Part shown: in pieces, positions 1 through 4,054 of the stretch
Numbering within the stretch: the first letter of the stretch is position 1
How the letters are laid out: each line of letters starts with the position of its first letter
From: Actinomycetota bacterium
Lineage (GTDB): Bacteria; Actinomycetota; Actinomycetes; Streptosporangiales; Streptosporangiaceae
Length of the DNA stretch: 6,182 nt
Reading direction: 5' to 3'
Assembly (NCBI GenBank): GCA_003140115.1
Contig: PLIQ01000553.1
Span: 1-6,182, forward strand
The notes under the pieces: model-generated
The model's database searches: none
The model's input: the letters and a program-made list of their open reading frames with translations, nothing else
Told to the model about the DNA's origin: nothing
Made by a program: the position numbers and the translations under genes

Positions 1-302
1 ACCGGCACGGTCACCGCGCCCGCGACCCAGATGGCGTAGTCGATCAGCGTCCACTCGTACCGGGTGTGCGACATCAGCGCGACCCGGTCTCCGGCTTCGA
101 TCCCGGCCGCGACCAGCCCCTTGGCCACCGCCGTGACCTCGTCCTTGAACTGGTTCGCGGTCACGTCCCGCCAGCCACCTTCGGGATCGGGACGGCGTAT
201 CACCACGGCCTGCGGCTGTTCCGCGGCCCGGCGGAAGACGGCATCGGCAAGATTCGCGGTGGCGGGGATCTCCGCTAGGGCCGGAATGCTGAATTCGCGC
301 AC
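1..302 (-). CDS. Long-chain fatty-acid--CoA ligase (AMP-forming), N-terminal part, cut by the window edge
   Basis: The minus strand encodes about 100 residues from a GTG at 302, beginning M-REFSIPALAEIPATANLAD. Residues 71-75 (GDRVA) and 78-84 (SHTRYEW), then an IDYAIWVAGAVTVPV-like stretch, are typical of the N-terminal domain of actinobacterial long-chain acyl-CoA synthetases of the FadD15 type. Such enzymes activate fatty acids with ATP to acyl-AMP and then acyl-CoA in the cytoplasm or at the membrane. The AMP-binding P-loop and C-terminal domain lie outside the window, so activity cannot be judged. GTG 302 is chosen because GGAG (plus-strand 308-311) sits 5 nt upstream and the protein then starts with the family's usual REFS-PAL segment; an ATG 6 nt further upstream is in another frame and soon meets a stop. 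It is divergent from the metallophosphoesterase. Family is confident; chain-length specificity is unknown. Confidence 0.92.
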   Translation of the reverse strand, partial: MREFSIPALAEIPATANLADAVFRRAAEQPQAVVIRRPDPEGGWRDVTANQFKDEVTAVAKGLVAAGIEAGDRVALMSHTRYEWTLIDYAIWVAGAVTVP

Positions 303-307
303 GACAT

Positions 308-311
308 CTCC
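308..311 (-). promoter_or_regulatory. Ribosome binding site of the acyl-CoA ligase
   Basis: GGAG on the minus strand, 5 nt before the GTG at 302. It decides the start codon, because the nearby ATG (305-307 on the plus strand) lies in another frame that is closed by a stop after ten codons. Confidence 0.6.
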
Positions 312-331
312 AGTGATGTAGCTAAACGGCA

Positions 332-360
332 GTACAAGCTTAGGCACGTACCAGCTTAGG
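332..360. repeat. 13-bp direct repeat, period 16, in the divergent promoter region
   Basis: GTACAAGCTTAGG (332-344) and GTACCAGCTTAGG (348-360) match at 12 of 13 bases, with starts 16 bp apart. Short direct repeats between divergent genes may be operator half-sites. A local duplication without function is equally possible. Confidence 0.6.
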
Positions 361-382
361 GCGGCCGCTCGTGGTCCCCGGT

Positions 383-388
383 TATGAT
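383..388 (+). promoter_or_regulatory. Possible -10 hexamer for the metallophosphoesterase
   Basis: TATGAT matches the TATAAT consensus at 5 of 6 positions and would place the transcript start near 394-396, about 45 nt before the ATG at 441. No good -35 hexamer lies 16-18 bp upstream, so this is a weak call. Confidence 0.3.
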
Positions 389-398
389 CTTGCCGCCA

Positions 399-439
399 GC
401 CAGCCTACGGTGGTGAGCCGGGCCAGCCTACGGAGGTGA
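399..439 (+). repeat. 18-bp direct repeat, period 23, duplicating the ribosome-site region
   Basis: Positions 399-416 and 422-439 both read GCCAGCCTACGGNGGTGA. The second copy has A at the variable base and so contains GGAGGTGA, a full complement of the 16S 3' end, 1 nt before the ATG (GGAGG itself is 4 nt before). The first copy has T there (GGTGGTGA), a weakened version with no start codon behind it. This looks like a tandem duplication of the translation-initiation segment. Confidence 0.7.
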
Positions 440-440
440 C

Positions 441-1208
441 ATGCGGGTCCACGTGGTGAGCGATGTGCACGGCCGCGCGGACGCGCTGGCCGAGGCGGCG
501 GACGGCGCCGACGCGCTGATCTGCCTGGGCGACCTGCTCCTGTTCCTCGACTACGCCGACCACGGCCAGGGCATCTTCGCCGACCTGTTCGGCGAGCAGG
601 CGGCGAGTCACTACGTTCAGTTGCGTACCGCGAAGAAGTTCGACGAGGCCAGGGAGTTCTCCGCCGGGCTGCTTGCCGGGCGGCCCGAGAGCCGGAGCAG
701 CCTGTTCGAGGCGGCCATGGCCAGGCAGTACGCCGGGTTGTTCGCCGCCTTGCCCGAACCCGCCTACCTGACCTACGGCAACGTCGACGTCCCCGGAATG
801 TGGGCGCGGTACCTAAAACCCGGGCATCGGGTGCTGGACGGCGGCACCGTGGAAATCGGCGGCTGGACGTTCGGTTTCGTCGGCGGTGGCCTGAAATCGG
901 CCTATCGCACGCCGTATGAGATGACCGAGGATGAGTTCCGGGCCAAGCTCGAGGCGGTCGGTGAGGTGGACGTATTGTGCACGCACATTCCGCCCGCCGT
1001 CCCCGAACTCCTCTACGACACCGTGGCCAGGCGGCTCGAGGTAGGCAGCGTGGCCCTGCTCGACACGATTAAGGCCACCCGGCCGAGGTACTCGGTATTC
1101 GGGCACGTGCACCAGCCGCTTGCCCGCAGGACGAGGATCGGAGTCACCGAATGCCTGAACGTCGGGCATTTCCGCGCCACCGGCACCCCCTTTGTCCTGC
1201 AGTGGTAG
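441..1208 (+). CDS. Calcineurin-like metallophosphoesterase
   Basis: A 255-aa cytoplasmic phosphoesterase with the dinuclear-metal motifs in order: SDVHG at residues 7-11 (D8, H10), GDL at 30-32 (D31), GNVD at 113-116 (N114), a THIPP segment at 181-185 (H182) and GHVH at 221-224 (H222, H224). All metal ligands expected for the family are present, so it should be active; substrate is unknown. Residues 40-105 form an insert between the GD and GN motifs. There is no signal peptide or membrane segment. The ATG at 441 is fixed by GGAGGTGA at 432-439. The chimeric ORF starts 29 nt after its stop, with its own ribosome site, so the two probably share a transcript. Codon use is GC-biased but less strictly than in kdpA. 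Fold call is secure; role is not known. Confidence 0.93.
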   Translation: MRVHVVSDVHGRADALAEAADGADALICLGDLLLFLDYADHGQGIFADLFGEQAASHYVQLRTAKKFDEAREFSAGLLAGRPESRSSLFEAAMARQYAGLFAALPEPAYLTYGNVDVPGMWARYLKPGHRVLDGGTVEIGGWTFGFVGGGLKSAYRTPYEMTEDEFRAKLEAVGEVDVLCTHIPPAVPELLYDTVARRLEVGSVALLDTIKATRPRYSVFGHVHQPLARRTRIGVTECLNVGHFRATGTPFVLQW

Positions 1209-1225
1209 CGGGTACGATCATGGGT

Positions 1226-1231
1226 AGGAGG
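1226..1231 (+). promoter_or_regulatory. Ribosome binding site of the chimeric ORF
   Basis: AGGAGG lies 6 nt before the GTG at 1238. It decides a GTG start; the in-frame ATG at 1220 meets a TAG after five codons and cannot be used. Confidence 0.75.
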
Positions 1232-1237
1232 CGTTAG

Positions 1238-2497
1238 GTGTCGGAATCCCGAGGCGAAGGCCAGCCAGGAAGCGATAGCTCCCCAGGTGGCCAGCCCGAA
1301 AGCAGTAGCCCGCCAGAAAACAGCGGCCCGCCAGAAAACAGCGGCGCAAACAGTGGCCAGCCCAGAGCCAGCAGCCAGCCAGGGGGTCCTGGGGGCAGCC
1401 CGCGAAGCGATGGCGCGCCGCGCAGCGATAGCTGGTCTAGAAGCACTGACTCGCCCAGAAGCGCCGGCTCGTCTAGTACCACTGGCCCGTCCAGAAGCAC
1501 TGGCTCGTCTAGAGGCAACGGCCAGTCAGGCGGTCGCAGCCAGCCGGGCCGCAGCAGCGATCCCGTCGCCGATTTCCAGCGCTGGCTGATGAAAGCGGGC
1601 GCGCGCAGCATGGCCAACCAGGTCGCCGACCAGGTCAAGAGGACAATTGGCCAGGAAAAGCGGCGGGACAGCGGTGACGTGTGGGACACGGCGACTACCG
1701 AGCTGCCGCCCGACGAGCCGCTGGAATGCCAGTGGTGCCCGGTCTGCCAGGCGGCCCGCGCGGCCCGTTTGTCCGGTCCTGGCCTCGGCGCCCGGCTGAC
1801 GGGCGCTGGCGGTGTCCTGGCCTCGGTCGTCCAGGATGCCTTCTCCGCCTTCGAGCAGGCCATGAAAACCCAAGATCAAAATCATTCGGCCGAACGGACC
1901 GTGGTGACCACTGGCCTGAGCAAGAACCTCGCCCTGGGGGGCTGGCGCCTGGGCGTGGCCCGGCTGCCCGACGGCCGACTCGGCCGCGAGCTGCGCACCC
2001 GCCTGCTCGGCATCGGCAGCGAGATCTGGTCGGCCGCGGCCGGTCCGGTCCAGCAGGCCGGCGCGCTGGCCTTCGCCGAGCCGGCCGCGCTGACGGAGCG
2101 GATCGCGCTCAGCCGCCGCCTGCACGCCCGGGTGGCCCGCGAGGTGGCGTTCCGGCTCGCGTCGGCCGGCGCGTCGGTACCGCCGCCCGAGGCGGCGTTC
2201 TACGTCTACCCGGACTTCACCCCGCTCGCGGACGTGCTGCGGGGCCGGCACGGCATCACCAGCGACGAGGGCCTGGCCGGGCTGCTGCTGCGGGAGTACG
2301 GCCTGGGCGTGCTGCCCGGCAGCGCGTTCGGCGAACAGCCGTGGCGGCTGCGGCTGCGGGTCGCGACCGCGCTGCTCTACGGCGAGACCGACGAGCAGCG
2401 GCACGCCGCGCTGACCGCGGCCGACCCCTGCGCGCTGCCCTGGATCGCGGCGGCGCTGGACCGGTTCGAGGAGATCCTGGCCGACCTGACCCGGTAG
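1238..2497 (+). CDS. Chimeric ORF: low-complexity/CxxCxxC actinobacterial protein fused to the C-terminal half of a PLP aminotransferase
   Basis: A 419-aa ORF of two unrelated parts. Residues 1-108 are Ser/Pro/Gly-rich with hexapeptide repeats. Residues 109-209 form a compact region with ECQWCPVC at 163-170 (C164, C167, C170) and a helical GVLASVVQDAFSAFEQAM segment; I recognise this as an uncharacterised actinobacterial family but know no function. From about residue 219 it is a fold-type I aminotransferase: TTGLSKNLALGGWRLG at 224-239 holds the PLP lysine K229 with phosphate-contacting S228 and R237. An FYVYPDF segment at 321-327 and the C-terminal RLRLRVA at 370-376 (probable carboxylate-binding Arg) follow. 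The usual first ~220 residues, with the PLP-stacking aromatic and the Asn/Asp/Tyr ligands, are absent, so this half should not work alone. Codons 210-216 are mostly A/T-ending, after which GC3 becomes very strict. A deletion fusion or an assembly join explains this best. The ORF is open throughout and has a good ribosome site. Confidence 0.85.
   Translation: MSESRGEGQPGSDSSPGGQPESSSPPENSGPPENSGANSGQPRASSQPGGPGGSPRSDGAPRSDSWSRSTDSPRSAGSSSTTGPSRSTGSSRGNGQSGGRSQPGRSSDPVADFQRWLMKAGARSMANQVADQVKRTIGQEKRRDSGDVWDTATTELPPDEPLECQWCPVCQAARAARLSGPGLGARLTGAGGVLASVVQDAFSAFEQAMKTQDQNHSAERTVVTTGLSKNLALGGWRLGVARLPDGRLGRELRTRLLGIGSEIWSAAAGPVQQAGALAFAEPAALTERIALSRRLHARVAREVAFRLASAGASVPPPEAAFYVYPDFTPLADVLRGRHGITSDEGLAGLLLREYGLGVLPGSAFGEQPWRLRLRVATALLYGETDEQRHAALTAADPCALPWIAAALDRFEEILADLTR
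1309..1344 (+). repeat. Perfect 18-bp tandem repeat (two copies) inside the chimeric ORF
   Basis: CCCGCCAGAAAACAGCGG occurs twice back to back (1309-1326, 1327-1344) and encodes two copies of PPENSG. A shorter degenerate third copy (ANSG) follows. The copies are identical at the DNA level, which suggests recent slippage or duplication in a disordered linker. Confidence 0.85.
1400..1525 (+). repeat. Degenerate 18-bp (hexapeptide) tandem repeat, about seven copies
   Basis: Codons 55-96 read as consecutive hexapeptides: PRSDGA, PRSDSW, SRSTDS, PRSAGS, SSTTGP, SRSTGS, SRGNGQ. At DNA level the last five units (1436-1525) share pieces such as AGAAGCACTGGCTCG and TCTAG. The segment is Arg/Ser/Gly-rich and likely disordered. 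It adds positive charge ahead of the conserved region. Confidence 0.75.
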
Positions 2498-2515
2498 CGG
2501 GGTGGGTGCCCGCTA
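2495..2515 (+). terminator. Stem-loop containing the stop codon of the chimeric ORF; possible terminator
   Basis: TAGCGGG (2495-2501) and CCCGCTA (2509-2515) are perfect inverted repeats around a 7-nt loop, and the stem starts with the TAG stop itself. No T-run follows, so this would be an atypical, U-tract-poor terminator. An identical right arm recurs at 2527-2533 through the tandem repeat, so two alternative hairpins can form. The structure is read from the sequence; termination is inferred. Confidence 0.4.
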
Positions 2516-2539
2516 GTCCTTGGGTGCCCGCTAGTCCTT
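2504..2539 (+). repeat. Perfect 18-bp intergenic tandem repeat
   Basis: GGGTGCCCGCTAGTCCTT occurs twice in direct succession (2504-2521, 2522-2539) between the chimeric ORF and the HAD gene. Each copy includes the CCCGCTA arm that can pair with TAGCGGG at the upstream stop codon. Confidence 0.85.
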
Positions 2540-2557
2540 GAGTGGCAGACTGGGGCC

Positions 2558-3316
2558 ATGGCCGTGAACTACGTCGAGTCTCCCCCGCCCTCGTTCCTGT
2601 TCGACCTGGACGGGACGCTGATCGACAGCGTGTACCAGCACGTCATCGCCTGGCGGGCCGCCCTGTCGGGCATCGGCATCGACCTGTCGGTGTGGCGGAT
2701 CCACCGCCGCATCGGGATGAGCGGCGGGCTGTTCGTGTCCGCGCTGCTGCGGGAGACGGGGCGGTCGCTGTCCAAGGCCGACATCGACCGGCTGCAGCAG
2801 GCGCACGCCGAGCAGTACCGGGCCCAGATGGACGCGGTCACGCCGCTGCCCGGCGCGCGTGAACTGCTCGGCTTCTTGACCGGCGCGGGCGTCCGGTGGG
2901 CGATCGCGACCAGCGGGTACGCGGCGACCGCGCGGCCCGCGCTGGGCCTGCTCGGGCTGCCCGAGGACACCCCGATGGTCACCCGCGACCTGGTGCGGCA
3001 CGCCAAGCCGGACCCCGACCTGTTCCTGGCCGCGGCCGCCGTGCTCGAGGTCGAGACGCGGCACGCGATGGTCGTCGGCGACAGCGTCTGGGACCTGCTC
3101 GCGGCGCGGCGGGCCGGCGCGCTCGGGGTCGGGCTGCTGTCGGGTGGCTACGGCCGGGAGGAGCTGGAGCGGGCCGGGGCGTACCGGGTCTACGCCGACC
3201 CGGCCGAGATGCTGGCCCGCATCGACGAGCTTGGCGTCCGCACCGACGAGCTTGGCGTTAGAGGGTCGTTAGGTTCGGCGCCTTCGCGCGCGAGTAGAGA
3301 TTTAATGGATGGGTAG
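2558..3316 (+). CDS. HAD-superfamily hydrolase, beta-phosphoglucomutase/phosphoglycolate-phosphatase type
   Basis: A 252-aa cytoplasmic enzyme with complete HAD motifs: FDLDGTL at residues 15-21 (nucleophile D16, acid/base D18), ATS at 117-119 (T118 or S119), HAKPDPD at 148-154 (K150) and GDSVWD at 174-179 (D175, D179) for Mg2+. Residues ~22-95 form the helical cap placed between motifs I and II, which defines subfamily I. It should act on a small phosphorylated metabolite; sugar-phosphate phosphatase or mutase are both possible. The ribosome site is poor: GGGG at 2552-2555 is 2 nt from ATG 2558 but 8 nt from an in-frame GTG at 2564, so the protein may start two codons later. The last ~28 residues (DELGVRTDELGVR and beyond) extend past the domain and contain a 21-bp duplication and A/T-rich codons. 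It is separated from the chimeric ORF by 60 bp and from the stress protein by 52 bp. Confidence 0.9.
   Translation: MAVNYVESPPPSFLFDLDGTLIDSVYQHVIAWRAALSGIGIDLSVWRIHRRIGMSGGLFVSALLRETGRSLSKADIDRLQQAHAEQYRAQMDAVTPLPGARELLGFLTGAGVRWAIATSGYAATARPALGLLGLPEDTPMVTRDLVRHAKPDPDLFLAAAAVLEVETRHAMVVGDSVWDLLAARRAGALGVGLLSGGYGREELERAGAYRVYADPAEMLARIDELGVRTDELGVRGSLGSAPSRASRDLMDG
3223..3258 (+). repeat. 15-bp repeat with period 21 at the HAD gene's 3' end
   Basis: CGACGAGCTTGGCGT is identical at 3223-3237 and 3244-3258 and encodes DELGVR twice with one intervening Thr. It keeps the frame (period 21) and lies outside the catalytic domain. Confidence 0.75.
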
Positions 3317-3324
3317 GCGATCAG

Positions 3325-3347
3325 GGGGCGCTGCAAGGACGCGCCCC
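3325..3347 (+). terminator. GC-only stem-loop between the HAD gene and the stress-protein gene
   Basis: GGGGCGC (3325-3331) pairs perfectly with GCGCCCC (3341-3347) across a 9-nt loop, starting 9 nt after the HAD stop. There is no T-run. It ends 7 nt before the AGGAGG of the stress-protein gene, so it could be a terminator, an mRNA-stability element or a translation-modulating structure. Confidence 0.4.
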
Positions 3348-3353
3348 GGTGGT

Positions 3354-3359
3354 AGGAGG
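3354..3359 (+). promoter_or_regulatory. Ribosome binding site of the stress-protein gene
   Basis: AGGAGG lies 9 nt before the GTG at 3369. It favours that start over the in-frame ATG at 3309, which overlaps the HAD gene, has no ribosome site and would add an Arg/Gly-rich tail foreign to the family. Confidence 0.7.
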
Positions 3360-3368
3360 CGAGTTGCG

Positions 3369-3887
3369 GTGGCCACCGTTCGTCGGGTCATCGTTGGTGT
3401 GCACGGGTCGCTAGGGAGCCTGCAGGCGCTCCGTCACGCGGCGGATGAAGCCAGGCAGCGGGACGTCCCGCTGCTGCCGGTCATCGCCTGGGTCCCGCCG
3501 GGCGGTGACCTGTCCGAGCGCCGGCATTCCTCGCCCTACCTGCGCAAGCTCTGGCGCGACGCCGCCTGGGAGCGGCTGCGGACCGCGTTCGACGACGGGC
3601 TGGGCGGGTTCCCCGCCGACCTGCAGGTCGAGCCGCACGTGGAGCGCGGCGAGACCGGGCCGGTGCTCGTCGACATCGCCAGCCAGCGGGAAGACCTGCT
3701 GGTCATCGGGACCGGCCGCCGGGCCGGCCTGCGGCGGCTGTTCCACAGCCCGGTGGGCCGCTACTGCCTGGCCCGCGCCAAGTGCCCGGTGCTCGCCGTC
3801 CCGCCGTCGCTGCTGATGGACGAGGTCGGTCACGGCCTGCGGTCGTGGCACCTGCGCCGTCACGTCCTCCTCCCGCAGGACATCTAG
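3369..3887 (+). CDS. Universal stress protein (UspA family)
   Basis: A 172-aa single-domain protein from GTG 3369. The first strand and loop read RRVIVGVHGS (residues 5-14), where the family usually has VGVDGS, so H12 replaces the common Asp. The C-terminal part has LVIGTGRRAGLRRLFHSPVG (111-130) then CPVLAVP (139-145), the place of the ATP-binding G-2X-G-9X-G-S/T signature. Here the second Gly is Arg117 and the G-S is H126-S127-P128, so nucleotide binding may be weakened or lost. Residues 148-172 form a short basic tail. Usp proteins are soluble and often nucleotide-binding stress or dormancy modulators. The gene lies directly upstream of the kdp operon in the same direction; KdpD sensors carry an internal Usp domain, so a link with K+ signalling is conceivable but only inferred from position. 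Confidence 0.88.
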   Translation: MATVRRVIVGVHGSLGSLQALRHAADEARQRDVPLLPVIAWVPPGGDLSERRHSSPYLRKLWRDAAWERLRTAFDDGLGGFPADLQVEPHVERGETGPVLVDIASQREDLLVIGTGRRAGLRRLFHSPVGRYCLARAKCPVLAVPPSLLMDEVGHGLRSWHLRRHVLLPQDI

Positions 3888-3950
3888 CCTCACCCGCCAC
3901 GGCGCATGGGTTCTGTTAGGAACTCAGGCGCGGTCGCATGGGTCCCGCAA

Positions 3951-3972
3951 GGGCGCTTCTTTGGAGCGTCCC
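3951..3972 (+). other. Stem-loop in the kdp leader (upstream)
   Basis: GGGCGCT (3951-3957) pairs with AGCGTCCC (3965-3972) with one bulged T, across a 7-nt loop. No T-run follows, so it does not look like a classic terminator for the stress-protein gene. Confidence 0.4.
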
Positions 3973-4001
3973 TGAACCGTTAACTTGGGATGCGTTGTTC
4001 A

Positions 4002-4019
4002 CCTGCGCATACCCGCAGG
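4002..4019 (+). other. Inverted repeat in the kdp leader (downstream)
   Basis: CCTGCG (4002-4007) and CGCAGG (4014-4019) are perfect inverted repeats around CATACC. The site ends 25 nt before the ribosome site of the first small ORF. It could be a regulator's operator or a 5'-UTR hairpin. Confidence 0.45.
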
Positions 4020-4044
4020 GCATTCTCACCAGCGGTTTGTCACT

Positions 4045-4049
4045 AGGAG
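4045..4049 (+). promoter_or_regulatory. Ribosome binding site of the 29-aa membrane peptide
   Basis: AGGAG with a 5-nt spacer to ATG 4055. This is the reason to prefer a 29-aa product over a 68-aa reading from ATG 3938. Confidence 0.7.
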
Positions 4050-4054
4050 TCACG

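Larger units (their letters stand above)
303..440. promoter_or_regulatory. Divergent promoter region between acyl-CoA ligase and metallophosphoesterase
   Basis: This 138-bp stretch separates two head-to-head genes, so it should hold promoters for both. It is less GC-rich than the flanking genes. It contains a 13-bp direct repeat (332-344 and 348-360), a TATGAT hexamer (383-388) readable as a plus-strand -10 element, and an 18-bp direct repeat (399-416 and 422-439) whose second copy carries the phosphoesterase ribosome site. No convincing -35 box was found for either strand. That it is regulatory is inferred from the divergent arrangement. Confidence 0.55.
3888..4054 (+). promoter_or_regulatory. 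Leader/promoter region of the kdp operon
   Basis: This 167-bp non-coding gap precedes the first kdp-linked ORF and probably contains the operon promoter. It has a 9-bp direct repeat CGCATGGGT at 3903-3911 and 3935-3943 (32 bp apart, about three helical turns), a HpaI-type palindrome GTTAAC at 3979-3984, and two stem-loops. A weak promoter reading is TTGGGA (3985-3990), a 17-bp spacer, then CATACC (4008-4013). No clear KdpE box could be named. Confidence 0.45.

Noticed and set aside
1309..1525. CRISPR-like array
   Set aside because: Copies are directly adjacent with no spacers, have period 18 and encode in-frame hexapeptides.
1892..1924. Separate internal start for a free aminotransferase C-half (GTG near 1901)
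   Set aside because: No ribosome site precedes it, and the frame is continuous with the upstream domain.
1526..2404. 292-aa minus-strand ORF opposite the chimeric gene
   Set aside because: Antisense shadow; the opposite strand carries the aminotransferase motif.
1681..2541. 286-aa plus-strand ORF in another frame of the chimeric gene
   Set aside because: It is Arg/Ala/Gly/Pro-rich out-of-frame translation of GC-rich coding DNA, with no domain.
3309..3368. Stress protein starting at ATG 3309
   Set aside because: It overlaps the HAD gene, lacks a ribosome site and adds an Arg/Gly-rich tail; AGGAGG at 3354-3359 points to GTG 3369, where family similarity begins.
3888..4054. c-di-AMP (ydaO-type) riboswitch before kdp
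   Set aside because: The gap is short and I could not find the conserved core or a pseudoknot arrangement; only simple hairpins are visible.
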